From assembly GCF_027580225.2 (NCBI RefSeq), contig NC_073359.2, positions 10,793,001 to 10,857,000 of the forward strand: DNA of 64,000 nt, read 5' to 3'. The stretch comes from Misgurnus anguillicaudatus. Taxonomy: Eukaryota; Chordata; Actinopteri; Cypriniformes; Cobitidae. Made by a program: the position numbers and the translations under genes. The notes under the pieces are model-generated. The model had not been told where the DNA came from and ran no database searches. It saw nothing but the letters and a program-made list of their open reading frames with translations. Below, piece by piece: positions 49,301 through 60,022 of this stretch. Every line of letters begins with the position of its first letter. The stretch's first letter is position 1.

Positions 49301-52300
49301 TGTGTTCGATTTCTGTAGAATGGCGCATCGCGGCGCTGAGCTACGCGTCCAGTGTGCGATCCCCTTTACAAATGTGGCAAACAATAAAAAGCAATTAAAA
49401 CAATAGCAATATAAGTGCACTAAAACTAGTCTATACATAGCAAAGTGTTTTTAGAACAAAAAAAAAATATAAAACTAGAAAAAGATATTGAACTCTGTAT
49501 TACAAAGTCAGGTATTATAAAAGTCTAGCTTTAAAGGCAGGGTGCATGATCTCTGAAAGCCAATATTGACATTTGGAATCACCTAAACAATCACCCCCCT
49601 ACCCCAATAGAATCAGGACCGTTTTTTGATAATCCCGCCCCAGACATACACAACCCAGGCAACGATGTCGATTAGTAGACACTAGGGTTGCCGCGGTGAT
49701 GTAATTTTCCCACCGGTTAATCAGCGCGTCACAAACCCGGTGAAACCGGTGTCACCGTGTGGGAGGGGCTTATAAATGCGCATGCAGACGTGCACATTTT
49801 ACTTTCACTTTTGAATTAAGCAAATTTTTAAATGCAGTGCTTGCGTACGCTGCGTTAAATTGCGTATGAATTTGCATGCAATGCGAGGGCAACAGCTGGT
49901 TTACTTAAGTGCTTGAGTCAGTGTGCGCAGGTAATTCTCAAAGAACCAGCCAGTCCCAAGCAGAGCAACCGGCTACTTCTCCATAAAGCGCTGCTTGAAT
50001 GATGTGTTTATTATTTTTCTTGATGATAAACACAACAACAAAACGATCTCGCTTATATTAAACATCATATATGTATATTATAACAAAAACGAGTAAGCAC
50101 GCGGCTTCTGCCTTCGTCTGGTCAGTCAGCTCGCCTCGCAAACTCTGACAGGAATAAATTAAATCTGACACCTGCTGCTCTGTGATGTGACGCGCGTTCG
50201 GCTTCGCTGAATTCAGGCACCAGACACATTCAGTTTGCTTTCTCTCTAACGAAACTAAATGATTAAATTACACGAAAATATCAAAACGATGTTGAAAGAC
50301 GGTGTCACGGTGGGCAAGTTATCTAACCGGTGAGAGGCTGAAGCACCAGTAATCACCGTTTCACAGACTATCGCGGCAAGCCTAGTAGACACGCCCCTTA
50401 CTGCTGATTGGCTACAAGTGTGTTTTAGTACTCGGCTGAACTCCCTTTTCCAAAGTGTTTTTCAAAAATCATGCACCCCGCCTTTAATTTGACTATGTGA
50501 AATAGCTGTTTTAAGGTTTACTTCACTTTCTTAAAAAAAAAGTCATGATAATTTTACTCACCCCCCATGTCATCCAAAATGTTGATGTCTTTCTGTGTTC
50601 AGTAGAGAAGAAATTAAGTTTTTTTTTTTTTTAGAAAAACATTGCATAATTTTTCTCAATTTAATAGACTTTATTGGACCTCAACAGTTTTATGTAGCTA
50701 AATGATTGTCATATTCAGCAAGAAAATAAAAAAGATTTACTTTTAAACCACAACTTCTCGTCTTGCACTAGCCATGTGAGGCGCCACCGCAACCTCATGT
50801 AATGCGTAGGCACGTCAAAAGGTCATGCATGACGTATGCAAAACTACCGCCCTGGTATTTACAAGTATGAAGAAAGAGGACCGTTCCGGCGTTGTTGTAT
50901 GTGGAATGATATTAATTAATGTTTTTGTGTCAGTTTATTGTTTAAAATGTTCCGCAAATGTGCGTTTCACATATGACCTTTCGATATCTTTACGCATTAC
51001 GTGGCACAGCAAGAAGTTGTGGTTTAAAAGTGCATATTTTTTATTTTTCTTGCCGAAAATGACAATTGTTTCGCTAGATCCCTTATGCCTTGTTTGGAAT
51101 CGTTGAAACTGCGATTTTAAACTGCATTGAAACTGTAAACGATTGATGTCCAGTAAAGTCTATTAAATTAAGAAAAATACTGGAATGTTTTCCTCAAAAA
51201 ACTTTCTTTTCGACTGAACAAAGAATGACATAAATAACTTGGATGACATCAAGTTTTTTTTAAGAAAGTGAGGTAATCCTTTAATAAACAAAATCACTGT
51301 GTGCGAAAGCCTACAGACATTAATAAGACACTGCAGTTGTATTACTATTAACGGGATAATGTTCAATCACAGTATGGCTGCTTTAGCAAAGTAAGCCCCG
51401 CCTTCCAGGTTAAAAAGCCAATCGTCAATCATTAAAGACTATGTGGGTGGGTGGGTGGATCTTTGTAAAGAGTGGAATAGAGACAGAGCGCCGTTATGCA
51501 AATTTGAAAACCACGCCCACCGGGGGGGAAATCAATCCAACCGTCTCCATTGAGTTTGTGTTGCGAGAAGCCGCCTCCTTGTCATTTCTGGCTTATAACA
51601 AAAAACTGAATAATGCCTAAAAGCTGCTGTGTGACAATATGTACAGCTAACAAGCCAAAGAACCCAGAAATAAGTTTTTATAAGCTGTCGAGCCGTAAAA
51701 CCTAGTCTTTAAGGAGAATAAAGTGGATCGCCGATTACGTTTCCCCCTAGTGGACGCAGTTCTACTAATAGAAGTACTATGAAAAGTTGCCTGTGTCCAT
51801 TTTTGTGTCTTTAAACGCTCGTTTTTTGGGGTCGACAGCTTATAAAAACTTATTTACAGATTAAACTTAAAAACAGAATAATACCTAAAAGCTGCTGTGT
51901 GACAAGGTGTACATCTAACACGCCAAAAAAATAAATAAATAATTTTTTATAAGCTGTCGACTTCAAAAAACGAGCGTTTAGACACAGAAATGGAAACAGG
52001 CAACTTTTCATAGTACTTCTATTAGTAAAACTGCGTCCAATAGGGGGAAACGTAATCGGCGATCCACTTTATTCTCCTTAAAGACTAGGTTTTACGGCTC
52101 GACAGCTTATAAAAACTTATTTCTGGGTTCTTTGGCTTGTTAGCTGTACATATTGTCCCAAATCATTTTTTAGGCATTATTCAGTTTTTTGTTATAAGCC
52201 AGAAATGACAAGGAGGCGGCCTTTTGCGATACAAAGTCAATGGAGACTGTTGGATTGCTTTCCCCCCCGGTGGGCGTGGTTTTCAGGTTGTGACGCGCTG

Positions 52301-52532
52301 CGCTCTGTCTCTATTAGGTATTAGCCAGCCTTTGTGCATGCAAGTGTGACGATGTTAGTGTTAGTGCTATACCTCTTGGCACAGACACTTGATGCAACCG
52401 TCCAACAGCCTGCCAATGTGCTAACACTCTGTCCTGGTTCTCTTCATTCATTGGCTCAGAGCTGTCGGTGACATCATCATCGAGCTGCTCGTCATCAAAT
52501 CCCTCTAGGTCCTCAAGAGAGATGAGAGCCAT
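40160..52532 (-). CDS. SOUL / heme-binding protein family gene, 5 coding exons, 250 aa
   Basis: Coding exons on the minus strand: 52532-52373, 47542-47451, 44062-43921, 43612-43429 and 40334-40160, total 753 nt including TAA. All junctions are GT-AG and phases join cleanly, so the frame is intact. The protein has an acidic N-terminus (residues 6-33; no signal peptide) and a SOUL domain from about residue 60 to the end. Diagnostic matches to HEBP1/HEBP2 are YEER near residues 90-93, GMSVPI at 136-141, YLPAEFQTNPP at 163-173 and RRNEIWFI at 239-246 (the family has RRNEVWLI). Family members bind heme or porphyrin in the cytosol; mammalian HEBP2 is also linked to cell death. Which fish paralogue (soul2, soul4, hebp2 or other) is not decided. 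The N-terminal extension is longer than HEBP1 (about 190 aa). Introns 2, 3 and 5 are filled with transposons. Confidence 0.9.
41866..42653 (+). mobile_element. PIF/Harbinger-like remnant with a MADF-domain exon
   Basis: Terminal inverted repeats contain GCTGCGTTTACACCA and TGGTGTAAATGCAGC; exact duplication not resolved. Inside, the plus-strand frame 42069-42329 contains ELYDTSSYFY...KYLAWKSVSEDIGQPG, matching the MADF (Myb/SANT-like) domain of the second protein of PIF/Harbinger transposons, and ends at a splice donor GTAAGT (about 42319). No transposase is visible, so the element is a deleted derivative. Confidence 0.65.
42150..42318 (+). pseudogene. MADF-domain exon fragment of a Harbinger Myb-like gene
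   Basis: About 45 codons with the MADF pattern L-Y-D-x-S, N-K-K-x-x-x-W-K, followed by a consensus donor GTAAGT. Only the N-terminal part of the domain is present; no following exon was found. In complete elements this protein helps the transposase bind the ends. Confidence 0.6.
42700..42914. mobile_element. PIF/Harbinger MITE, 215 bp, TTA duplication
   Basis: Perfect 16-bp inverted ends CTGTGGGTTTACACCA and TGGTGTAAACCCACAG with TTA on both sides (42697-42699 and 42915-42917), the typical 3-bp target of PIF/Harbinger. The interior has no coding capacity. Confidence 0.85.
43429..43612 (-). CDS. SOUL gene, coding exon 4 of 5
   Basis: Acceptor GTTCCAG before 43612 and donor GTAAAT after 43429. 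Encodes residues 132-193, with the GMSVPI and YLPAEFQTNPP family motifs. Separated from the previous exon by a short 308-bp intron. Confidence 0.92.
43921..44062 (-). CDS. SOUL gene, coding exon 3 of 5
   Basis: Acceptor TGTATGCAG before 44062 and donor GTAAAC after 43921. Encodes residues 85-132, starting LDEVLYEERVYPAGKW, which aligns with the YEER...GGKFA region of HEBP1. Confidence 0.92.
44210..45289. mobile_element. ATGAAGAGTTTGG-family inverted-repeat element, large copy
   Basis: Left end ATGAAGAGTTTGGTTCCAAA then ACGCGATAA; right end ATTGCGTTTTGGAACCAACG. Same family as the 252-bp MITE at 58408-58659. It contains a small foldback (44611-44704, GACCTGCAAACT / AGTTTGCAGGTC) and a 67-codon frame (44722-44925) of unknown origin. 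Lies in intron 3 of the SOUL gene. Confidence 0.6.
45604..45988. mobile_element. TTAA-flanked MITE, GGGGTGGTTT ends
   Basis: Ends GGGGTGGTTT and AAACCACCCC, TTAA at 45600-45603 and 45989-45992. An inner foldback (CAGGGATTATCTTAAACCAG...GTCTAATCCCTGTCC, 45619-45833) looks like a second, common fish MITE nested in it. Its right part resembles the right part of 49535-50483. Confidence 0.75.
46075..46798. mobile_element. 724-bp near-perfect palindromic TTAA element
   Basis: The left arm 46075-46430 is followed by its reverse complement, with a centre of about 20 bp near 46437. Ends AGGAATAGTCTACTCATTTT and its complement; TTAA at 46071-46074 and 46799-46802. Arms differ at a modest number of positions. 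Lies in intron 3 of the SOUL gene. Confidence 0.9.
47451..47542 (-). CDS. SOUL gene, coding exon 2 of 5
   Basis: Acceptor TTTTTATATAG before 47542 and donor GTAAAA after 47451. Encodes residues 54-84 (EMRGPIQEMTVRNQTSEREP and on). 92 nt. Joining to exon 1 (...CCA AGA G) and exon 3 keeps the frame. Confidence 0.88.
47577..48634. mobile_element. hAT-like composite in intron 2
   Basis: The left terminus TAGGGCTGCTCGATTATGG and right terminus TTAATTGCACAGCTCTA fit a common fish hAT family; flanks GTTTATAC and TTTTACAC are only similar. Inside lies another repeat (about 48150-48600) also found at 62595-62729. Confidence 0.5.
48928..49246. mobile_element. hAT MITE, 319 bp, perfect duplication
   Basis: Ends TAGTGCTGTGTTAAAAATAT and GGCGATACACAGCCCTA, flanked by GTGCGGAC at 48920-48927 and 49247-49254. 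Interior rich in ATCGATACG motifs. No coding sequence. Confidence 0.9.
49535..50483. mobile_element. TTAA-flanked element split by a hAT
   Basis: Ends AGGCAGGGTGCATGATCT and AATCATGCACCCCGCCT with TTAA at 49531-49534 and 50484-50487. The two halves join at the hAT target site, giving about 240 bp of original element. Lies in intron 2 of the SOUL gene. Confidence 0.85.
49683..50384. mobile_element. hAT element, 702 bp, perfect duplication
   Basis: Ends TAGGGTTGCCGCGGTGATG and CTATCGCGGCAAGCCTA, flanked by GTAGACAC at 49675-49682 and 50385-50392. Contains CACCGGTTAATC and GGTGTCACGGTG motifs; no transposase. Confidence 0.92.
50515..51280. mobile_element. Long-TIR TTAA element, copy 2
   Basis: Flanked by TTAA at 50511-50514 and 51281-51284. 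Shares ATGTTGATGTCTTTCTGTGT ends and middle with the copies at 29651 and 60758. More diverged than copy 1. Confidence 0.75.
51476..52315. mobile_element. 840-bp near-palindromic element next to SOUL exon 2
   Basis: Starts AATAGAGACAGAGCGC and ends GCGCTCTGTCTCTATT; the arms are inverted copies over most of their length (GATCGCCGATTACGTTTCCC / GGGAAACGTAATCGGCGATC), centred near 51900. Its edge is 57 nt inside intron 2 from the exon 2 donor. No transposase. Confidence 0.85.
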
Positions 52533-52584
52533 AGTGCCAAATGTGAGAGAGAACAGCAACCGGTCAATCCAGAAGATTCTAGGA
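52373..52584 (-). CDS. SOUL gene, exon with start codon
   Basis: Acceptor ATGTCAG before 52584, a short 5' UTR, ATG at 52532-52530, donor GTATAG after 52373. Encodes residues 1-53, an acidic segment (LEDLEGFDDEQLDDD). This ATG is chosen over the upstream in-frame one at 52631 because that one lies in the intron and because the MALISLEDLEG start is the first ATG in the exon. Confidence 0.85.
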
Positions 52585-53336
52585 CTGACATAAAAAAGAC
52601 ATTTTATATAAAAACTGACTTTTTTGATCAAAATAATGTAAAAATCGATTTATTCTGTGTAAACCCAGTTTTATGAGGCTAAAAGTTCATTTTCTCCATT
52701 AATTTTCCACAGACAAGGTGTTGTATAACAACACGAAAGTGATTTAATGATTTAAACATTGATTGCTAATTGCTAGCTGTACTCGACGTTTGTTTTGAAA
52801 TAGTTTAATTTAGTTTCGCGGTTATTAATGAGCATATAATATTCAAACTTTATAACATGAGCTTCATCATCAAGATGACTACAAATAACACACAATATTC
52901 ACTAAAGTCACTTGTTATTTATAACACATTTGCAACAGTCCTGATACACATACTCGTCTAAATAAACACGAAAACTTTACATCACACTCAAAGTGAGATG
53001 ATGATGATGGTGGCGGTGAAGCAGCGCGTGACTGCAGAATTAGGTCAAACTGGGTCGACACGCGGCACATACAATCATTAAATACACATCGAGTATAAAT
53101 AAATTCATTTTATATTATTATGCATGTTTATTATATTTATCGCTTTAACTGTGAAGTTCCTAAAGTCTTTTTAAGAAAAAAAACAACGATATTTTTAGCG
53201 TAACGTCATGTAAATATAACATTACATGCTTTAAACGTTTATAATCAATCAAACTAATCACTCATAAAATAAACTGATATGAATAACCGTTGCAAAGTTT
53301 GATGATGATGATGAAAATAAATGATGACCTACTTAC

Positions 53337-53420
53337 CCAGCAGCCTCGCGCAGACACAACAACAGCACGACAGGCAGCTCAACGCAATGGGGATTAGAGA
53401 GCAGCAGTGCGCATGCGCTA
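53337..53420 (-). other. Predicted non-coding first exon of the SOUL gene
   Basis: The minus strand shows GAGGCTGCTGG followed by a perfect donor GTAAGT (53336-53331), 750 nt upstream of the acceptor at 52585. Together with the promoter motif just upstream this suggests a 5' UTR exon. The transcription start is not known, so the right boundary is approximate. Confidence 0.55.
53408..53418. promoter_or_regulatory. NRF1-type palindrome in the SOUL promoter
   Basis: TGCGCATGCGC matches the NRF1 binding consensus (YGCGCAYGCGC), a common element near start sites of vertebrate housekeeping promoters. It lies about 70 bp upstream of the predicted exon 1 donor. Confidence 0.55.
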
Positions 53421-53429
53421 AGTGAATCG

Positions 53430-54030
53430 TCACCGTGTGTTTACAAACACAAACCTTACGATGTTATAAAAACGATGTTTATAATAGCACACATGCCACT
53501 ATTGACTGAAAGTGACATATGTGTCTCTGCTACAGTACTGTACTCTATAAACAACTAACAGCGCTGCGTTTTATACGCGTGCTGTGCTGTTAGATGGGTT
53601 ATATGCGAAGAGCGCCACTAGCGGCACTAAACGAAACTGCGACTGGACTGTAGCTGCAGGCTCCGAGTCTGCATGATGTATTTTTTTTTTACCTCAAATA
53701 GACCTCAAATAACCTACATGTGATCTTAAAATGACACAACAGGTATTAAAGCTGTGATGATTCCCATGTCACAGAAAATGGACTGTAGGATCAGGTCCAT
53801 TAACAGTGTTAAAGACAGCAGACGGATCCAATACAAGGATGTCAGTCACAGTATAAAAAAACAAGAGGATTGCTTGTTCCAGGATCAACTTGAAGTAAAT
53901 GCAGCACATGCACTTTAAAAGGAGAACCTGTTTGGATGTGGAAGCATAAATTATTACTGTGGTAATTCGTATGAACTTATTTAAATCTACATTTACATAA
54001 TGTAATAGCAGAACAACTACTATTTCCTAC
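53430..54030. other. Upstream intergenic region
   Basis: Sequence upstream of the SOUL promoter with no recognised exon or complete transposon. Confidence 0.4.
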
Positions 54031-54049
54031 TATGTAATATGTGATGTAT

Positions 54050-54510
54050 CTTATAAAACGGTTAGTTCCAATCCTTGATTCTGATTGGTCAATAGGTGTG
54101 CTTTATTCACGATAAAACACTGCTATGACCGCTTCACCCAACGGTTCTATTTAATATCACTGCGCCCTTAGCAACACCCTTAGCAACACATAAACATATA
54201 ATGAGAGCAGTTGTTTTTATTTGAGCTTCCATGTTGTTGTTTGCATTCAGGGACTATTTTTTCTAGCGGAAGGAATGCTTTTATTAATTTAACTTCATGA
54301 AAGTTGCACTAATATTTTTTTTACTTTAATATTGTGTGGTAACCGTTTTATAAAAGCAATAAGGTACTTGAGGCAAGTGCTGTATCGTGAATAAGTAATG
54401 GCTGAAGGGGTTGCAGGCACTCCGCTTCGCGTCGTGCCTAACAACGCCCTTCAGCCGTTACTTATTCACAATACAGCACAGCCTCTCGTACCTTATTGCT
54501 TAATTAGATT
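54050..54510. mobile_element. Foldback repeat with a 100-bp hairpin
   Basis: A hairpin at about 54378-54480 has arms GTGCTGTATCGTGAATAAGT and ACTTATTCACAATACAGCAC and a GC-rich loop. Upstream, AAAACGGTTAGTTCC and GGTAACCGTTTTATAA form a second inverted pair. Resembles a widespread fish repeat; exact ends not resolved. Confidence 0.55.
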
Positions 54511-54702
54511 ACATATATAAACTATGCATCCAACCATGATGCAAAAATACAATGCAAGTAACAAGTTTGAAAATATTTTGTAACTTTAAACATAACAGCA
54601 TTTAAATCCTACAGTAAAGGAATGTAAATTATACACAAGTGATTGATTTATAATTTGGGGGGGGGTCAACTCATCCTCATCCTGATAATTCTGTTCTTGA
54701 CA

Positions 54703-55409
54703 CAGGGTTCCCACACCTAGTTAACTTCAAATTCAAGGATTTCAAGGACTTTCCAGGTCCAATATCCTCAAATTCAAGGACTAAATGTGGGGACACATTC
54801 TCAAGTGAGAGCAAGGTTACATCGTGTTACCTTTTAAGATACATTTTTGCAGTTTCCTTTTGAAGGAACTCGTGCTGCGTCACTGCGTTGACACTTGGGG
54901 GACACCTCCAGGGGTAAGTGCGTCTAAATGTGTACATCAAATTCAACCAAAGGTGAGGCTTAATGACAAAGACAGGGTGACGCGGGAGACAGGAAGTATA
55001 TCACTATCTGAAATATTGCCAAAGATGGCGTTACAGGGACGCAGGAAGTATGGCAAGAGAGACGCAGCGTCTCGTTCCCTTCTCAGGAAACAACAGTTAC
55101 AAACGTAACCAGAGACGTTTTCATGTGTCAAACACAACTATGCAAAAAAGCATTTTGGTACGAATCAACATTCACATACAGAAGATATAAGCATTTAAAG
55201 CGAACAGTTAAGCACGTGTTTTTATATTATCCTACACTTACACAGGGAATAATATGGATTTTTTTCCCAGTAAACTTGCATAAAATAGATTCAAGCACTT
55301 TCAATGGCCTGTATCTTTGCATGTTTATTTTCAAAAACTTCCCAGGGCCTCGAATTTCCCCCCCAGATTCACAAACTTTCAAGGATTTCAAGGACCCGTG
55401 GGAACCCTG
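54703..55409. mobile_element. hAT-like element, 707 bp
   Basis: Ends CAGGGTTCCCACA and CGTGGGAACCCTG with inner TTCAAGGATTTCAAGGAC motifs on both sides. TTGACA borders both ends (54697-54702 and 55410-55415), two bases short of the usual 8-bp hAT duplication. Small frames inside are not recognised. Confidence 0.75.
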
Positions 55410-55415
55410 TTGACA

Positions 55416-56062
55416 TCAGCAAAAGACAGAGTGAAATGCAGATTTCATTTAACAATTCTACAACATTTTATTTCAAGTCAGGTCTAGTAAGTGTATAGTT
55501 TTCGCTCAACAATTAATCAATTTACAAGTGCTGTCGAAATATATTAACAAATCAAACAGATCTAAACCCTGAGCATTTACACTTGAGCATTCTCGAAATT
55601 TAAACAGAATAAGCAACCAGAAATTAACAATGAAACTGTTTTTTGCAATAATACAAATAAACCGAATATAACATTTGTGCAATGTGTGACAAATGGCTTT
55701 TGCAATAGAAACAATTTACGAGTAAATTTCATATTTACAGATTATATGTATATTTATCAATTTAATGAAAATTGTACATTTGCAATGAAAAAGTGCAATT
55801 CTGCGTGTGGTTTTATGATCTAGCTCTGCCCCAAAATCTTGTTAGCAGCAAAAGTTATTTGAAATATTAAGAACTGAGTAAACATCTACAACTGTATGAC
55901 ATTATCTTGCTGTTTTTATGAGCTTATGATCATTCCGGCCGCAAATAGCAGACCTGGATTGTGTTTAAAAAGTCATTATGAGGACTTAGGTCCATTTTCT
56001 GACTTCGTACCTAAATCTGCTAAACCTGGCACAGACTGATCTGTCTGTCATTTCAAGCTATG
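55416..56062. other. AT-rich intergenic DNA
   Basis: No gene, RNA or delimited repeat recognised. Confidence 0.4.
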
Positions 56063-56066
56063 TTAA

Positions 56067-56856
56067 ATGGACATTCCACTTTTTTAAAAAAATATGCTCA
56101 TTTTCCAGCTCCCCCAGAGCCAAACACCCGATTCCCACCGCTTCTGAATCCACCCAGCTGATTTCTGGGTCTGGCGCTAGCACTTCCAGCATAGCTCAGC
56201 ACAATCCACTGAATCCGACCAGACCACCAGCATCACGCCAAAAAACAACCAAAGAGTTTCAACATTTTTACCACTCAAAACTTGACTCCTCTGTAGCCAC
56301 ATCGTGCACCAAGACCGACGGAAAATCAAAAGTTGCGACCCTCCAGGCCGACACGGCTAGGAACTATACTTTTAAACTGGCGTAATCAATTACTTTGCTG
56401 ATGCAACACGGCTGCAGCAGGCGCAGCGACACCACGCACTGCCCGAAAATAGTTGGTTACTTTCAATAGCAGGGGACTATTTTTGGGCAGTGCGCAACAT
56501 CACCACGCCCGCCGCAGCCGTGCCACACCAGCAAAGCAATTGATTATTACGCCAGTTCAAGAGCACAGCTCCCAGCCCCATCGGCCCAGAAAATCGCAAC
56601 CTCCAATCCCCCGTCGGTCCCAGCAAACCATGCAACCACAGAAGAGTCAAGCTTCAAACAGGAAAAACACTGAAACTCCTTGGCCATTCTCCAGTGCGAT
56701 GCCAATGGTCCAATCAGACCCAATGGACCGTGCCAAGCCACGCCAAAAGTGATACCGCCAGATCAGCTGAATGGATTCCAAAACGGCAAAAATCAAATGC
56801 TGAACTCCAGGGGAGCTGGAAAACGAGCACACTTACAAAAAAACTGGAATGTCCCT
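56067..56856. mobile_element. TTAA-flanked inverted-repeat element, family 2 copy 2
   Basis: Ends ATGGACATTCCACTTTTTT and AAACTGGAATGTCCC, TTAA at 56063-56066 and 56857-56860. Same order of blocks as 39186-39954, including the GCTCATTTTCCAGCTCCCC arm and the GCACTGCCCGAAAATAGT hairpin. Confidence 0.85.
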
Positions 56857-56860
56857 TTAA

Positions 56861-57394
56861 GCAAACGCACTAGCAATATTGCATTGATCTGAACACAGCA
56901 GCATCTATCTAACACCTTTATAGCACAGTAATAACCTACAGCAGCCTGTAGGGTAACATATGATTGAAATGTATGATTCATATGAGCAAGAATCTGTAAA
57001 TGTACATCATTAAAGTCAGATCAATGTGTGTTGTGGAGTGAAATGCCGCGTTTGATGTTATCTCACTGATTTGGGCTTTTGTAAAGCTCTACAGTGCTGG
57101 AGCTCAGTGTTCTGCTTTTTCTCAATGAACCCTGTGATGACACAAACAACACATTAATTCCTCTTTTTATCTTAATCTTGATTATGTTAAATCAGAATGA
57201 ATTTCTTAACAGCTCACCTGAAATGGGTCCTCATCTGTGCTGTTCAGATACCCGAGAGATGCGGCACGCTTCATACTGTAAAAAAATAAACTTTAAGCAT
57301 TTCTTTTTCATAGTTTATATTACTACTGCTGCAGCATAGTTTGAATTATTATGTTTCATACATTTTATGTATGTATGTATGCGTGTATAGTTTG
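56861..57394. other. Intergenic DNA, no gene recognised
   Basis: Nothing convincing apart from a TATG-rich run at about 57367-57382. Confidence 0.35.
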
Positions 57395-57506
57395 TGTATG
57401 TACATTCCTGGCATTTGGACAGTAAAGTAAGAATTTCATTGCTCTGGGAAACCTGCTTTCCTCACTGTGTATATGACAATAAGCGCTTTGAATCTTAAAT
57501 CTTAAG
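57395..57506 (+). mobile_element. LINE-like 3' tail
   Basis: AGAATTTCATTGCTCTGGGA followed by GTGTATATGACAATAAGCGC and the short tail repeat AATCTTAAATCTTAA is typical of the 3' ends of fish L2/CR1-type LINEs. No coding part is attached, so it is a 5'-truncated insertion. Confidence 0.5.
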
Positions 57507-58099
<593 letters not shown>

Positions 58100-58407
58100 T
58101 TACAAGTGGACGAGAGAGACACATTCCCGTTCACACCTGGGGTTTTAATCTGTCTCTTTTGTCCACTTTGACCGCTTCTGTCCTGTTAACTTTGAGTTGT
58201 TGAAATGAATGCACACTATTATTATGTCAAGAGTACCACTGCTTGTGTCGTTAGTAAAACGTAATTTAAAAAAGAATAATTTTAGACAGATTTTTTGCAC
58301 AGGTCTACCAAAGGGTTAATGGTGCCGCATGATGATCAACTGTAAAAAGGATCAATTTTACCTCTTTGCAAAAGGAAACCCATTAACAATCAAGAATGCA
58401 TGATTAT

Positions 58408-58659
58408 ATGAAGAGTTTCGTTGCAAAACGAGATAACCACCGTTTTTTTAATTGTTCAGAAATCTCGTTTTTTGGTTGTGCATTCCAATTAATTTCAATG
58501 CAACTGCAGTTGGTTTGTTTTGATTTAAAACCTTCATAACTTAAAAAATACAGCTAAGTAGCACCGTAAAACAAAATAATAACATGATAACATAATAAAT
58601 ATGTTTTGACAAAAATGTTAAAAAATGGATTTATCTCGTTTTGCAACGAAACTCTTCAT
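58408..58659. mobile_element. MITE, 252 bp, ATGAAGAGTTTCG ends
   Basis: Perfect inverted ends ATGAAGAGTTTCGTTGCAAA and its complement, continuing through AACGAGATAA. Same family as the 1.1-kb copy at 44210-45289. Confidence 0.85.
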
Positions 58660-59734
58660 TTGATGTCATGACTTTGCAATTAAAAAATGTCGCTATAATG
58701 GAAGTAAATGGGGCAAAAATGGCCAAGAACCATAAATGAGGGAGAAAAAAATTAAATCTGATGATGTTTATAAAACTAAACTAAAAATGCACAAAACCTA
58801 AAAATGCATCAAAGCCAATGTTTTTACAAATCTTTGACATGCCCAAGAATGTGAAAAAGGTGAAATGAAATCCAATCTACAATTACTTTGTATATTGAAA
58901 ATCGGCCATTTCGTGTTTTTTCCCCCTCAAATCAGTGACACCACTTATGAACTTGCCAATTGGGAAAAGTTTTAAAAGGAATGCATTACAATATTAAGTT
59001 ACTCCCCCAAAAAGTAGCTAACTGCGTTACTTAGTTACTTTTCATGGAAGTAATACTTACGTTACTTTGCGTTATTTTTTCTAATGCTGGGTGCACACAA
59101 AACAATTTTTTATATCTTATAAGATTTTCAAAATGTTATAGACCACAAACATGAGGATAAAAAATCCTAAATTTAACGGTTTTGCAGCTATAGTGTGTGG
59201 TGTGCCATCATGTGTCAAATACAGCACACCACACACAAACACATTTTCAACCAGAGTCTCGACTGTGAACACAGGAAATCTCGCAAAATCTCGAGAGACT
59301 TCAGAATAAGCATGGCTGACGATTTGCAGGAAGAAATTTCATTGATAGTGTTTGGAATGATTGTCACCGAAAATTCAATGAAAAAAATAAAAGGGTTTGG
59401 GTGAATTCATGGAGAAAGCGAGAACATGGTCTGTAAAAATTCACTTTGCATCCACTTCTCTTTGTGCTGCGCCATGACTGCTTCTGTCTTCCATCATCTC
59501 GCTTTCTGATTGGATATTGTTTCGTTTCACGTGATAATATCAAGAGCGTACACGCGTTTGTCCTCGTGGTTCCCCACACACATCAGGAGTTCTGATAGTA
59601 AATATTAAACATGTTTAATATTTACGATTCGCGATCTGGGCTGTTCCGGTGTTTTTCCGATCAGGTTTGGACACTCTTAACACACCTCACACGAAGGGAC
59701 AATCTGATAGGATAATCTGTAGAGCCATCAAGAT

Positions 59735-60022
59735 AACATGGCTGCAGGAGACACAATGATATTACGCACTGCCTGAAAACAGTCCCCTGCTATTGAAAGT
59801 TACCAAGGGGACTATTTTCAGGCAGTGCGTAATATCACTACGCCTGCTGCACCCATGTTACGGCAGCAAAGTCCTTGATTATTACGGTCCAATCAGATTC
59901 AATGGATTGTGGTACCGCCAGACCCGGAGATCGGCTGAATGGTTTCCAAAACGGTAAAAATATAATGTTTAACTCTAGGGGAGATGAAAAAATGCATATT
60001 TTCGAAAAAGTGGAGTGTCCCT
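59735..60022. mobile_element. Truncated TTAA family 2, copy 3
   Basis: Keeps the hairpin CGCACTGCCTGAAAACAGTC...GACTATTTTCAGGCAGTGCG and the right end AAAGTGGAGTGTCCC followed by TTAA (60023-60026). The left third is missing compared with 39186 and 56067. Confidence 0.75.

Noticed and set aside
52533..52631. Upstream in-frame ATG extending the SOUL protein by 33 residues
   Set aside because: The extension runs across the ATGTCAG acceptor at 52585 into intron 1; the first ATG inside the exon at 52532 fits the transcript model.
54824..55498. Frames inside and after the 707-bp hAT-like element
   Set aside because: No transposase motifs or conserved domains; the frames overlap on both strands and cross the element's boundary.
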